64,000 bases of DNA. It comes from Roseobacter insulae (GTDB lineage: Bacteria > Pseudomonadota > Alphaproteobacteria > Rhodobacterales > Rhodobacteraceae). How positions within the stretch are numbered: position 1 is the first letter of the stretch; each line of letters starts with the position of its first letter. The notes under the pieces are model-generated. The model ran no database searches. It saw only the letters and a program-made list of their open reading frames with translations, and was not told the origin of the DNA. The translations under genes and the position numbers were made by a program. Below, piece by piece: positions 51,975 through 61,163 of this stretch. Location of the stretch: positions 682,001 through 746,000 of the forward strand of contig NZ_JAHXDN010000002.1 of NCBI RefSeq assembly GCF_019375555.1, in the 5' to 3' direction.

Positions 51975-53387
51975 TCAGGTGCCGCAAAAGGTCGCCGCGA
52001 CCCGCTGGGCCTTGGTCGGCGGGCGCATGAGATCCAGGTCAGCTGTCCCGAACGGGTCGGAGAAGGCCGCAATCAGCCTGTCAAACGGCGCGTAATCTCC
52101 CGCGACTGCCGCAGTGATCATCTCTTCGATGCGGTGATTGCGCGGAACGATCCGGGGTGAGGCAGTTTGCATAACTTCTTCGGGTGCGCGCTCCGTTTGC
52201 AATCGGGCACGCCACGTCTCTTCCCAGGCGTCGAAAGCGTCGCGGTCGACAAACTGATCCCGCGCGGCACCGCGGGCCAGAGCGTCGAAGGTGTTGGTGA
52301 AGTCAGCTCCGTCAGCCTGCATCAGTCCAAGCAGGTCTTCGATCAGCCTGCTGTCGTCCGGTTGCGGGGTGGCAAGGCCGATTTTCGCGCCGAACTTTCT
52401 GCGCCATCCGTTTTCAATCTGGCCCGGCATGGCGTGCACGATCTCTGTTGCCTCCTCGATCGCGGCCGCAGGGTCGTCGTATTGCTGGATCAACGACGTG
52501 GCAAATTGCGCCATGTTCCACACCACGATGCGCGGCTGGTTGGAATAGGCGTAGCGGCCTGTCTGATCGATTGAGCTGAACACCGTATCCGCATGATAAT
52601 CGTCGAGAAAAGCGCAAGGCCCGTAGTCGATTGTTTCGCCGGAAATCGTGCAGTTGTCAGTGTTCATCACGCCGTGGATGAAGCCCACGGACATCCAGGC
52701 GGCGATCAGATCGGCCTGGGCGGCACAGACCGCGCCCAACAAATCCATCGGGGTTTGCGCATCCGGGTAATGCCGGTCGATGGCGTAGTCGGTGAGCTGC
52801 TTTAATTCTGCCTTCTGACCGCGATGTGCAAAAACCTGGAAAGTGCCGACCCGCAGATGGCTGGCGGCAACACGAGTGAAAACCGCGCCGGGGAGCACCG
52901 TTTCGCGGATCACGTCTTCTCCGGTCAGCGTCGCGGCGAGCGCGCGGGTTGTGGGGATGCCCAACGCGTGCATGGCCTCGGATACCACGTATTCGCGCAG
53001 CACCGGACCCAGCCAGGCACGCCCGTCACCCATACGCGAATAGGGGGTCGGCCCGGAGCCTTTCAGCTGAATATCCCTGCGGTGTCCGTCCGTTCCGACA
53101 GTTTCGCCCAACAGGATCGCCCGCCCGTCGCCCAGTTGCGGATTGAAACTGCCAAACTGATGGCCCGCATAGAGCTGCGCAAGCGGCGCGGCCCCGTCCG
53201 GGACAGCGGATCCGGAGAATATGACCGCCCGCTCTGCGTCGGAGGCGTGGGGCAAGCCGAGTATTCCCCCTAATTTTTCGTTGTAGGCCAAAAGTTTAGG
53301 TGCCGTAACCGGAACCGGATCAAGCCGCGTGTAAAAGGCTGCGGGCAGGCGCGCGTAGCTGTTGTCGAAGGAGGCTGCAAAAGTCAT
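51975..53387 (-). CDS. selO: Protein adenylyltransferase SelO
   Basis: A 470-residue pseudokinase-fold enzyme (YdiU/UPF0061) that transfers AMP to protein hydroxyls in redox homeostasis. Features are YAGHQFGSFNPQLGDGRAILLGE, RDIQLKGSGPTPYSR (nucleotide Lys), GVMNTDNCTISGETIDYGPCAFLDDY (catalytic Asn and Asp) and a C-terminal PRIVPRNHRIEEMI. The C-terminal selenocysteine of animal SelO is not expected here, and the protein ends ATFCGT. A repeated palindrome array precedes it. Confidence 0.9.
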   Translation of the reverse strand: MTFAASFDNSYARLPAAFYTRLDPVPVTAPKLLAYNEKLGGILGLPHASDAERAVIFSGSAVPDGAAPLAQLYAGHQFGSFNPQLGDGRAILLGETVGTDGHRRDIQLKGSGPTPYSRMGDGRAWLGPVLREYVVSEAMHALGIPTTRALAATLTGEDVIRETVLPGAVFTRVAASHLRVGTFQVFAHRGQKAELKQLTDYAIDRHYPDAQTPMDLLGAVCAAQADLIAAWMSVGFIHGVMNTDNCTISGETIDYGPCAFLDDYHADTVFSSIDQTGRYAYSNQPRIVVWNMAQFATSLIQQYDDPAAAIEEATEIVHAMPGQIENGWRRKFGAKIGLATPQPDDSRLIEDLLGLMQADGADFTNTFDALARGAARDQFVDRDAFDAWEETWRARLQTERAPEEVMQTASPRIVPRNHRIEEMITAAVAGDYAPFDRLIAAFSDPFGTADLDLMRPPTKAQRVAATFCGT

Positions 53388-53432
53388 GAAGCAGATATAG
53401 AGGCTTGATGCCGTGCATACCAGTGATCACCG

Positions 53433-53505
53433 CTTTGCAAAGTTATTGAACGTGTATGCAAAGCCTTCAGGTGCTTTGCAAATCGGTTGGCAAAGCTTTG
53501 CAAAG
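53433..53505. repeat. Phased array of CTTTGCAAAG motifs upstream of selO
   Basis: Four copies occur in 73 bases: CTTTGCAAAG at 53433-53442 and 53496-53505, CTTTGCAAAT at 53474-53483, and the partial TATGCAAAG at 53455-53463. Their centres are 21, 20 and 22 bases apart, so all lie on the same DNA face. The array ends three bases before the stop of the upstream gene and starts 46 bases before the selO ATG. It looks like an operator for a cooperatively binding regulator; iterons of an origin are another pattern of this kind. Confidence 0.7.
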
Positions 53506-53507
53506 TT

Positions 53508-53957
53508 TTAGAAGCTTCGGCTCATCAGCATGTATTTGGGCCGCGCGGCAAACCCGGCGCGCGCATATAGACGTTGGGTTTTATCGGCATCGCGATCAAC
53601 TTCGAGATGCAGCGCTTTGAGACCGGCCGCCGCGAGGGCGCGGGGCAGGGTTTGCAACGTCTCCGAGGCGATCCCGCGCCCGCGCACGCCCGGACGCACG
53701 TAGAATTCATCGACGAAACCATCCAACCCGCCAAACTCGACCGACCAGCCAAAAGTGATCACGACATATCCGATGGGCGCCCGCGGCGGCCCGATCAGGT
53801 AAACAACCCCGTGGGGCGATCCTTCAAGCAGGGGCAACACGCCCGCACGGCGCGCTTCGGGGGCCAGGGAAATGCCGATCTCCTGGTGACAGGCGGTGAT
53901 GAGCGCATCGAGACGGTCCAGATGCTCGGGAGTGGCCAGGGTCAGGGCGGCGCTCAT
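53508..53957 (-). CDS. GNAT-family acetyltransferase
   Basis: A 149-residue GNAT protein. FVDEFYVRPGVRGRGIASETLQTLPRALAAAGLKALHLEV is the acetyl-CoA motif region, and RLYARAGFAARPKYMLMSR is the conserved end. The substrate is unknown. The ATG at 53957 overlaps the nucleoside hydrolase stop, so the two are coupled. Confidence 0.82.
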   Translation of the reverse strand: MSAALTLATPEHLDRLDALITACHQEIGISLAPEARRAGVLPLLEGSPHGVVYLIGPPRAPIGYVVITFGWSVEFGGLDGFVDEFYVRPGVRGRGIASETLQTLPRALAAAGLKALHLEVDRDADKTQRLYARAGFAARPKYMLMSRSF

Positions 53958-54895
53958 AGCCGTGCCAGACGTTCTGTGAGCAAGGAAAAGAACCCATCCG
54001 CATCGATATCTCGCATAAAAAGCGCATTGGCGGGCCGGTCGGTGACGCCCCACCAGTCGGCGACGGTCATGCCCATTGTCAATTCTGATTGTGTTTCGAT
54101 CTCAACGTTGATGCGGCGCCCGCCAAAAAGCTCTGGTCGGATGAGGTAGGCGGTCACGCAAGGGTCATGCAGCGGGGCCCCGTCTGACCCGTATTTCTCC
54201 TTGTCGAACCGTTCAAAGAAATCGGTCATCTCGGCAACGGCCTTGCCGACCGGAGTTCCCAGATTGCGAAACGCGGTGTTCCGGTCGGGGGTGACAAGCG
54301 CCTTATGCGTCACATCCAAAGACATCACGACGATCGGAGCGCCGGATTTAAACGTTATTTCAGCGGCTTGCGGGTCGACGTAAATGTTAAACTCCGCGGT
54401 GGGTGTGATGTTGCCAACCTCAAAGTATGCCCCGCCCATCAGAACGATCTCCTGAATGCGGTCGGCAATATCCGGCGCCCTTTGCAAAGCGGTCGCGATG
54501 TTGGTCAGCGGCCCCAGCGGGCACAGCGTCACGGTGCCCGGCGGCTCGGCGCGCAACGTCTCGACGATGAAGTCGACCGCATGGGTTTCCTGCAGCGGCA
54601 TGCGAGGGTCCGGAAGCACCGGCCCGTTCAGCCCGGTTTTCCCGTGTACATGCTCCGCCGTGACCAGATCACGGCCCAACGGACGGTCACACCCGGCAAA
54701 GATCTGTACATCAGTTTTGCCCGCTAACTCACAGACAATGCGCGCATTTTTCGATGTGAGCTCAAGGGGGACGTTGCCGGCAACACAGGTGATACCCAGA
54801 ACCTCGATATCCTCCGGGCTTGCGAGGGCCAGAAGGATTGCAACGGCGTCGTCCTGACCGGGGTCGGTGTCGATGATGATTTTTCGCTGTGCCAT
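53954..54895 (-). CDS. Inosine/uridine-preferring nucleoside hydrolase
   Basis: A 313-residue enzyme that splits nucleosides into ribose and base. The calcium-binding aspartates are in IIIDTDPGQDDAVAI (DTDPGQDD at 9-16). NITPTAEFNIYVDPQAA carries the ribose-contacting residues, and HDPCVTAYLIRPELF near the C-terminus the last metal Asp. The preferred base cannot be read. It is coupled to the GNAT gene downstream. Confidence 0.88.
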   Translation of the reverse strand: MAQRKIIIDTDPGQDDAVAILLALASPEDIEVLGITCVAGNVPLELTSKNARIVCELAGKTDVQIFAGCDRPLGRDLVTAEHVHGKTGLNGPVLPDPRMPLQETHAVDFIVETLRAEPPGTVTLCPLGPLTNIATALQRAPDIADRIQEIVLMGGAYFEVGNITPTAEFNIYVDPQAAEITFKSGAPIVVMSLDVTHKALVTPDRNTAFRNLGTPVGKAVAEMTDFFERFDKEKYGSDGAPLHDPCVTAYLIRPELFGGRRINVEIETQSELTMGMTVADWWGVTDRPANALFMRDIDADGFFSLLTERLARL

Positions 54896-54980
54896 TGCGC
54901 CTGTTTGCCGCCCGTTCCCATGATTGTCCAGAGCGCAATCCGGCCAAAGAGCCGCCACATTCCTGATGTAGACAGGACCT

Positions 54981-55391
54981 GTGTCGGAAACCTACGAATA
55001 TCGCCTGCCGGGGCGCAGAGCCTCGGTATGGATGACGCTGGCCGTTGTTGGCCTGCTGCTCGCGGTTGTCGCGTCTGAAGTCGCGTCCTGGTACATCTGG
55101 CTGGTCTGGATGCCGTCCATGGCTATGGTGCTCTATTTACTGCTGAAAAATCCGATCAGCGGGCTGCGCCTGACAAATGACATGCTGCTTTTGTCGGCCT
55201 GGCGAAACCCGCAGGCATTGCTGCTTCAGGACATTGCCAAGATCAGGTTCATTGACTGGCGCGACGGCAGTGACATGGAAGTGCACCTGCACTCAGGCGA
55301 AGTGATTCAGGCGATCAGCAGCGACATTCCGCCCAGATCAAGCTTTGTCCGGGCGCTGCATCAGCGCGGGATTCCGGTCGAGATCACCTGA
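54981..55391 (+). CDS. Two-helix membrane protein with a PH-like domain
   Basis: A 136-residue protein starting with GTG. Two membrane helices (VWMTLAVVGLLLAVVASEV and WYIWLVWMPSMAMVLYLLL) are followed by a beta-rich C-terminal half (GLRLTNDMLLLSAWRNPQALLLQDIAKIRF) resembling bacterial PH-type domains. The function is unknown. Its 3' end overlaps the convergent mazG by eight bases. Confidence 0.6.
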   Translation: MSETYEYRLPGRRASVWMTLAVVGLLLAVVASEVASWYIWLVWMPSMAMVLYLLLKNPISGLRLTNDMLLLSAWRNPQALLLQDIAKIRFIDWRDGSDMEVHLHSGEVIQAISSDIPPRSSFVRALHQRGIPVEIT

Positions 55392-56202
55392 CGCGTTTTT
55401 CGGCTGATTTCACATCATTCCAAAGGGCGTCCATTTCGGCGAGATCACTGTCTGAGGGCGCCTTTCCATCCGCCGCCAGCCGGGCCTCCACCGCTTCGAA
55501 CCTGCGGGTGAATTTGGCGTTCGCGGCGCGCAGGGCCGCCTCCGGGTCCAACCCCAGATGCCGCCCCAGGTTGGCCATCACGAAGAGCAGATCGCCAAAC
55601 TCCTCGGCGATCTCCGACGGCGAGAGCGTATCGCGCGCCTCGACCAGTTCCGCCGCTTCCTCCTGAATCTTGTCCAGCACCTCGGTTGTGGAGGGCCAGT
55701 CAAACCCGACACGGGCCGCGCGTTTTTGCAGTTTCAGGGCGCGCAGCAGGGCAGGCAGCCCGATCGCAACACCGTCCAGCGTGCCTTGCTGCGCCTTGCC
55801 GGCCCGTTCCTCGGCCTTGATCGCCTCCCAGTCGGCGGTCTGTTGGTCGGCGGATTTATCCCGGGATGCATCGCCGAACACATGCGGATGACGCGCCACC
55901 ATCTTGTCCGAAATTGCCGTAACGACGGAGTGAAAGGAGAAGTGACCCGCTTCCTCTCCCATCGCGGTATGGTAGATTGTCTGCAGCAGCAGATCGCCCA
56001 GTTCCCCCTCCAACTCGGGCCAGTCGCGCCGCGCAATAGCATCGGCGACTTCATAAGCTTCTTCAATGGTATAGGGGGCGATCGTGTCGAACGTCTGCTC
56101 GATGTCCCAGGGGCATCCGGTGCCCGGATCGCGCAGCCGGCGCATGATTTCCAGCAGGCGCTCGATTCCCGCATTACGGTCATGGATCAGGTCTTCAGCC
56201 AT
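55384..56202 (-). CDS. mazG: Nucleoside triphosphate pyrophosphohydrolase MazG
   Basis: A 272-residue protein with two MazG domains that hydrolyse NTPs to NMP and pyrophosphate. RRLRDPGTGCPWDIEQTFDTI and the EExxE-type helices PYTIEEAYEVADAI with ELEGELGDLLLQTIYH form the first. IQEEAAELVEARD with EEFGDLLFVMANLGRHLG forms the second. The ATG at 56202 is the family start. Confidence 0.92.
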   Translation of the reverse strand: MAEDLIHDRNAGIERLLEIMRRLRDPGTGCPWDIEQTFDTIAPYTIEEAYEVADAIARRDWPELEGELGDLLLQTIYHTAMGEEAGHFSFHSVVTAISDKMVARHPHVFGDASRDKSADQQTADWEAIKAEERAGKAQQGTLDGVAIGLPALLRALKLQKRAARVGFDWPSTTEVLDKIQEEAAELVEARDTLSPSEIAEEFGDLLFVMANLGRHLGLDPEAALRAANAKFTRRFEAVEARLAADGKAPSDSDLAEMDALWNDVKSAEKRVR

Positions 56203-56265
56203 TGCAGGTCGCCCATCTGTCGTGTCACATGCACCTGACAAACAAATCGACAAGGAGTCCACCCC

Positions 56266-57435
56266 ATGCCCGTGGTTAATCGGATCGCCGACATGAGCAC
56301 TGAGATGGCGGAATGGCGGCACCATCTGCATTCAATTCCCGAGCTTGGTCTCGAATGCCATCAGACCGCCGCTTACGTGGCCGACCGGTTGCGTGAATTC
56401 GGTGTGGATGCGCTGCATGAGGGCATTGCGAAAACAGGCATCGTGGCGATCATCGAAGGGCGCGGCGACGGCCCCACCATCGGGTTGCGTGCCGATATGG
56501 ACGGCTTGCCGATCACCGAGGAGACCGGGCTGGACTATGCCTCGACACATCCCGGCAGGATGCATGCCTGCGGCCACGATGGGCATACCGCGATGTTGCT
56601 GGGCGCTGCGAAGTACCTCGCAGAGACGCGGAATTTCGCGGGCCAGGTTGCGCTGATCTTTCAACCGGCTGAAGAGTTCGGCGGCGGTGGCGAGGTCATG
56701 GTGCAGGAAGGTATCATGGACCGGTTCGGGATCGGTCAGGTCTATGCCATCCACAACGCGCCGGGCAAGGATTTCGGCAAGTTTCACACGACCCCGGGGC
56801 CGATCATGGCCGCAGCGGATACGTTTCACATTCATATCACCGGCAAAGGCGGCCACGCGGCACGGCCCTATGACACGATTGATCCGGTTGTCGCGGCCTG
56901 TTCGATTGTGCAGGCGCTGCAGACCATCGTGAGCCGCAACCACAATACCAAGGACACGCTGGTGGTTTCCACGACCCAGATCCACACCGGCACGACCGAT
57001 AACGTGATCCCGGAGACGGCCTATATCAACGGCACCGTGCGTACCTTCGACAAGGAGGTGCAGGCGATGGTCGTCAGGCGCATGGAGGAAGTCATCGCCG
57101 GTCAGGCCGCGTCTTTCGGGCTGGAGGCGCGGTTGCAGTATGAATTTGGCTACCCGCCCACGGTCAATGACGCAGAGAAGGCAGGCTTCGCGGCGGAAGT
57201 GGCGGCAGACGTGGCCGGTATTGCCGGCGTGGACGACCGGGTCACCCCGGTGATGGGGGCGGAGGATTTTTCTTACATGCTGGAGGCGCGGCCCGGGGCA
57301 TACCTGATGCTGGGTCAGGGGGACGGTGCGGGGGTGCATCATCCGCAGTATAATTTCAACGACGAAATTGCCCCGATCGGGGCGTCGTTTTTCGCCCGTA
57401 TCGTGGAACGCGCGCAACCGGTTGCAGGGGCCTGA
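56266..57435 (+). CDS. M20-family amidohydrolase (hippurate hydrolase-like)
   Basis: A 389-residue metalloaminoacylase. The metal ligands are visible: C102 and H104 in RMHACGHDGHTAML, E136/E137 in IFQPAEEFGGG and H161 region in YAIHNAPG, plus His in VMGAEDFSYMLE-type C-terminal context. It removes acyl groups from N-acyl amino acids or related amides. AAGGAG precedes the ATG. It is followed after three bases by two ureohydrolase genes, so the substrate may be an acylated guanidino compound. An inverted TGTCA-N8-TGACA lies at 56223-56240. Confidence 0.85.
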   Translation: MPVVNRIADMSTEMAEWRHHLHSIPELGLECHQTAAYVADRLREFGVDALHEGIAKTGIVAIIEGRGDGPTIGLRADMDGLPITEETGLDYASTHPGRMHACGHDGHTAMLLGAAKYLAETRNFAGQVALIFQPAEEFGGGGEVMVQEGIMDRFGIGQVYAIHNAPGKDFGKFHTTPGPIMAAADTFHIHITGKGGHAARPYDTIDPVVAACSIVQALQTIVSRNHNTKDTLVVSTTQIHTGTTDNVIPETAYINGTVRTFDKEVQAMVVRRMEEVIAGQAASFGLEARLQYEFGYPPTVNDAEKAGFAAEVAADVAGIAGVDDRVTPVMGAEDFSYMLEARPGAYLMLGQGDGAGVHHPQYNFNDEIAPIGASFFARIVERAQPVAGA

Positions 57436-57438
57436 TCC

Positions 57439-58413
57439 ATGGCCCTGGAAGATGCAAAAAACCAGATGGATCATGCCTTTACGCGGGATGATCTGAAAGG
57501 GCCGAGCTTCGAGCTGACCTTTGGCGGGGCGCTGTCCTTTCTGCGCCGCAAGTATACCAAGGATCTGACGGGAGTTGATATCGCGGTGACCGGCGTTCCT
57601 TTTGATCAGGCGGTCACCAACAGGCCGGGTACGCGGCTGGGACCGCGGGCAATCCGCGAGGCCTCCGCCCTGCAGGCCCCCGATCCTCCTTATGGCTGGC
57701 CCTATGATGTGCTGAGCGAACGCAGCATTATCGACTATGGAGACCTTGCGTTCGACTATGCCAATGTGCCTGCTTTTCCTGCGGCGCTGACAGCCCACGT
57801 AAAGGGTATCCTCGATGCCGGTGCAGCCAGCGTTGTGCTGGGCGGCGATCATTATATCAGCTTTCCCATCCTCAAGGCCTATGCGGAAAAATTCGGGCCG
57901 ATCAGCTTGCTGCAGTTTGATGCGCATACCGATACATGGGTCGATGACGATATGAGCCGCGTGGATCATGGCACGATGTTCTACAAGGCGGTGAAATCGG
58001 GTGTTGTCGATCCGGCAAGCTCGGTGCAGGTGGGCATCCGGACAAGCAATGCGGACACGCTGGGCGTCACGATCATCGACGCCCGCGAGGTGCACGAGAA
58101 AGGGGCGGGTGCCGCCGTGCGCAAGATCAGGTCGGTGCTGGGCAACCGGCCCTGCTATCTGAGCTTTGACATCGACGCATTGGACCCCGCTTATGCGCCG
58201 GGCACCGGAACACCCGTCTGGGGCGGGCTGACCTCGGCGCAGGCCGCGACGATGCTGCGCGATCTGGCCGGTATCAATATCCGGGGAGGCGATGTTGTCG
58301 AGGTCTCACCGCCCTTTGATACCACCGGGGCCACGGCCATCGCAGGGGCGCATGTGGCCACCGAAATCCTGAGCCTGCTGGGCTGGCGGATGCGCGAAGA
58401 GGGACAGGGATGA
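57439..58413 (+). CDS. Agmatinase-family ureohydrolase 1
   Basis: A 324-residue binuclear manganese enzyme of the arginase/agmatinase family. Metal ligands are intact: GGDHYISFP, QFDAHTDTWVDDD and SFDIDALDPAYAPGTGTP. DHGTMFYKAVKSG is close to the agmatinase (SpeB) pattern. It releases urea from agmatine or a related guanidino acid. It overlaps the next ureohydrolase by four bases. Confidence 0.85.
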   Translation: MALEDAKNQMDHAFTRDDLKGPSFELTFGGALSFLRRKYTKDLTGVDIAVTGVPFDQAVTNRPGTRLGPRAIREASALQAPDPPYGWPYDVLSERSIIDYGDLAFDYANVPAFPAALTAHVKGILDAGAASVVLGGDHYISFPILKAYAEKFGPISLLQFDAHTDTWVDDDMSRVDHGTMFYKAVKSGVVDPASSVQVGIRTSNADTLGVTIIDAREVHEKGAGAAVRKIRSVLGNRPCYLSFDIDALDPAYAPGTGTPVWGGLTSAQAATMLRDLAGINIRGGDVVEVSPPFDTTGATAIAGAHVATEILSLLGWRMREEGQG

Positions 58414-59360
58414 AACAGAAGAACCAGCCGATCAGCGGCAACGATCTGGCCCGGTTTTCCGGCCCCGGCAGTTTCATGCGTTTGCCTTATGTCAACGACC
58501 TCAAGGGGTTGGATGTCGCCTTTCTGGGGATTCCGATGGATATCGGTACGTCATGGCGGTCGGGCACGCGGTTCGGCCCCAAGGAGGTGCGTGCGCAAAG
58601 TGCGATGATCCGACCGTATCATATGGGCACCGGTGCGGCCCCTTTCGACAGCCTGCAGGTGGCTGATATCGGCGATCTGGCGATCAATACATTCTCGTTG
58701 TCCGAAAGCCTCAAGATCGTCGAGCAGAGCTATGATGCGATCCTGAATTACGATGCAATGCCCGTGGCGATCGGTGGTGATCACTCGATCACCCTGCCGA
58801 TTTTGCGCGCGATGCACCGGCGGCACGGGCCCATGGCGCTGGTGCATGTGGATGCGCATGCGGATGTGAACGACGATATGTTCGGCGAGCGCGAAACCCA
58901 TGGGACGGTTTTCCGGCGCGCATATGAGGAAGGCCTGATCCTGCCCGAGAAAACCTATCAGATCGGCCTGCGCGGCACCGGGTATACCGCCGAAGACTTC
59001 ACCGAAGCGCAGGGCTGGGGATTTCAGCAATTCCCGGCACAGGAATTGTGGCACCGCAGCCTGTCGACACTGGGCAGCGAGGTGCGCCGCGACATCGGTC
59101 CGGATACCCCGGTCTATGTGTCTTACGATATCGACAGTCTCGACCCGGCCTTTGCCCCCGGTACCGGCACGCCGGAAATCGGCGGATTGACCACCGCTCA
59201 GGCGATGGAGATGATCCGTGCCCTCAAGGGACTGAACATCGTGGGCTGTGATCTGGTGGAGGTTTCGCCGCCCTATGACACGACGGGCAACACGGCGCTT
59301 GTGGGGGCGAACATCCTGTTTGAGTTGTTGTGCGTTCTGCCGGGCGTCGCTTATCGCTGA
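58410..59360 (+). CDS. Agmatinase-family ureohydrolase 2
   Basis: A 316-residue paralog of the preceding enzyme. Metal motifs are GGDHSITLP, HVDAHADVNDDM and SYDIDSLDPAFAPGTGTPEIGG. The substrate loop ETHGTVFRRAYEEGL differs from the first copy and resembles guanidinobutyrase-like enzymes. The two may act on different guanidino compounds or form a mixed complex. It is translationally coupled to the first. Confidence 0.85.
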   Translation: MKQKNQPISGNDLARFSGPGSFMRLPYVNDLKGLDVAFLGIPMDIGTSWRSGTRFGPKEVRAQSAMIRPYHMGTGAAPFDSLQVADIGDLAINTFSLSESLKIVEQSYDAILNYDAMPVAIGGDHSITLPILRAMHRRHGPMALVHVDAHADVNDDMFGERETHGTVFRRAYEEGLILPEKTYQIGLRGTGYTAEDFTEAQGWGFQQFPAQELWHRSLSTLGSEVRRDIGPDTPVYVSYDIDSLDPAFAPGTGTPEIGGLTTAQAMEMIRALKGLNIVGCDLVEVSPPYDTTGNTALVGANILFELLCVLPGVAYR

Positions 59361-59365
59361 TATTT

Positions 59366-59403
59366 CGGGACGCTCCGCGGGGGATATTTTTGAACCAGAG
59401 AAC
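59366..59403 (+). repeat. Post-gene intergenic motif (copy 3)
   Basis: Just after the second ureohydrolase, GCTCCGCGG leads into GGGATATTTTTGAACCAGAG, matching the copy at 35.5 kb in 19 of 20 bases of that core. It lies directly before the ATG of the next gene. Confidence 0.55.
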
Positions 59404-59413
59404 GGGACGCAGG

Positions 59414-59821
59414 ATGCTGACGGGATTGCTCTTTCTGGCCATGGTGGTCGTGGCCCTGATGGCCTATGTGCGCTTGTCGCCTCTGGACACAGCGCGGTGG
59501 CATCGTCCGGTAGAGGCCACGTCAGACGAAGAACACGCGGGCGGCGCCGTGCGGATTGTGGCGGGGGATGAGGCTCTTTTCCGGCAGATCGCCGCGGCGG
59601 CGCTCCGCTTGCCCCGCACGACGGTTCTGGCGGGCAGCGTGGAGGCGGGACATGTGACTTATGTCACCCGCTCGGTGTTTTTCGGGTTCCCCGATCTGAC
59701 CACGATTGAAAGGCGTGACGGTGAGGTCAGGATGCATGCGCGGCTGCGGTTCGGTGTGTCAGATCTGGGCGTCAACGCCAAACGACTGGAGGGGCTGATC
59801 GCCGCCGTCGAGGGAGGATGA
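59414..59821 (+). CDS. DUF1499 protein with N-terminal membrane anchor
   Basis: A 135-residue protein with an N-terminal hydrophobic helix (MLTGLLFLAMVVVALMAYV), then a DUF1499 domain (HVTYVTRSVFFGFPDLTTIERRDGEVRMHARLRFGVSDLGVNAKRL). The function is unknown; the domain is widespread in photosynthetic and marine bacteria. The last 63 bases overlap a convergent gene. GCAGG precedes the ATG. Confidence 0.8.
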   Translation: MLTGLLFLAMVVVALMAYVRLSPLDTARWHRPVEATSDEEHAGGAVRIVAGDEALFRQIAAAALRLPRTTVLAGSVEAGHVTYVTRSVFFGFPDLTTIERRDGEVRMHARLRFGVSDLGVNAKRLEGLIAAVEGG

Positions 59822-60046
59822 CAGGCACCCCTGCTGCACTTCGCGCCACATCGGTACGTTCAGGGACATCTGGCATTGCGCCATGAACATCCGGCCGTCG
59901 ACCTGAAGGCAAATGGTCTGTCCGAGTTCCACACGATCCCCGGATTTATCGGTGCAGTAGCATTCGACAGTTTTGCCGCTGGGGCTGGTCACGTCGGCCA
60001 CGGCGGGCAGGGCAAGCCATACAAGAACGAAGCTTAAGCGTTTCAT
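59759..60046 (-). CDS. Small secreted cysteine-rich protein
   Basis: A 95-residue protein with a signal peptide (MKRLSFVLVWLALPAVA) and a short periplasmic domain with five cysteines (VECYCTDKSG, QTICLQV, AQCQMSL, QQGCLS). No family recognised. Its 3' end overlaps the DUF1499 gene on the other strand by 63 bases, which is unusually long, but both products have the codon bias of real genes. Confidence 0.55.
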   Translation of the reverse strand: MKRLSFVLVWLALPAVADVTSPSGKTVECYCTDKSGDRVELGQTICLQVDGRMFMAQCQMSLNVPMWREVQQGCLSSSLDGGDQPLQSFGVDAQI

Positions 60047-60107
60047 ATCATCAGAATAGCATGGTCGCTGCTCTTGACCAATGGCTTTCAATATTGGACA
60101 GAACAGC

Positions 60108-61163
60108 ATGATCCCGCGCGACAGATTAGAACAGATCACGGCCCGCTTTGAGTATCTTGAGGCGGCGATGGCGGCCGGCGATCCTGCGGCGGACATCGCG
60201 GCGCTGGCCAAGGAGTATTCGGATCTGCGGCCTGTGGTCGAACAGATCGCTGCCTATCAGCAATTGCAGCGCGATCTGAACGCGGCGCAGGAGATGCTGT
60301 CGGACCCGGATATGGCAGAACTGGCACGGGAGGAGATCCCGCGGATCAAATCCGCCTTGCCGGATGCCGAGGCCGCGTTGCAGCTGGCGTTGCTGCCGAA
60401 GGACAAAGCCGATGCAAAACCCGCCATGCTGGAGATCCGCCCCGGCACGGGCGGGGATGAGGCGGCGCTCTTCGCCGGTGATCTGCTGCGCATGTACCAG
60501 CGCTATGCGGAAGCCCAGAACTGGCAGTTCGACATCATAGAGCTGCAGGAAACCGAGCTTGGCGGCATCAAGGAGGTTGTGGCCCATGTCAAGGGGCAGG
60601 ATGTCTTTGCCCGCTTGAAATACGAAAGCGGTGTGCACCGGGTGCAGCGCGTGCCCAGCACGGAAAGCGGCGGGCGCATTCACACCTCGGCGGCAACCGT
60701 TGCCGTGTTGCCGGAGGCCGAAGATGTCGACATTCAGATCGACGCGAATGATCTGCGCATTGATACGATGCGCTCTTCCGGCGCGGGCGGTCAGCACGTG
60801 AATACAACGGATTCCGCCGTCCGCATCACCCATGTGCCTACCGGCATCGTGGTCACCAGTTCGGAGAAATCGCAACACCGCAACCGCGAGATCGCGATGC
60901 AGGTGCTCAAGGCGCGGCTCTACGATGCGGAGCGCCAGCGCGTGGACAGCGAACGCTCAGCCGACCGGGCGTCGCAGGTGGGCTCCGGCGATCGCTCCGA
61001 GCGCATCCGGACGTATAATTTCCCGCAAGGGCGCATGACCGATCATCGTATCAACCTGACGCTCTATCGCCTGGATGCTGTGATGCAGGGGGATCTTGAT
61101 GAGGTCGTGGATGCGCTGACCGCGGATGCGCAGGCGCGACAGATGGCGGAGATGGGCCAGTGA
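60108..61163 (+). CDS. prfA: Peptide chain release factor 1
   Basis: A 351-residue class I release factor that recognises UAA and UAG. The GGQ catalytic loop is at 227-229 ([14 protein letters not shown]), and the codon-recognition region contains the RF1-type sequence in the second domain ([21 protein letters not shown] precedes it). [10 protein letters not shown] is the family start, so the ATG at 60108 is chosen over 60081. It overlaps prmC (GTGA). Confidence 0.95.
   Translation: MIPRDRLEQITARFEYLEAAMAAGDPAADIAALAKEYSDLRPVVEQIAAYQQLQRDLNAAQEMLSDPDMAELAREEIPRIKSALPDAEAALQLALLPKDKADAKPAMLEIRPGTGGDEAALFAGDLLRMYQRYAEAQNWQFDIIELQETELGGIKEVVAHVKGQDVFARLKYESGVHRVQRVPSTESGGRIHTSAATVAVLPEAEDVDIQIDANDLRIDTMRSSGAGGQHVNTTDSAVRITHVPTGIVVTSSEKSQHRNREIAMQVLKARLYDAERQRVDSERSADRASQVGSGDRSERIRTYNFPQGRMTDHRINLTLYRLDAVMQGDLDEVVDALTADAQARQMAEMGQ

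Noticed and set aside
53433..53505. A CRISPR array or plasmid iterons
   Set aside because: The repeats are 10 bases long with spacers of about 11, far shorter than CRISPR repeats, and no replication or cas gene is near.
56332..58095. A 587-codon open frame on the minus strand
   Set aside because: It is antisense to the M20 amidohydrolase and first ureohydrolase, both with intact catalytic motifs.
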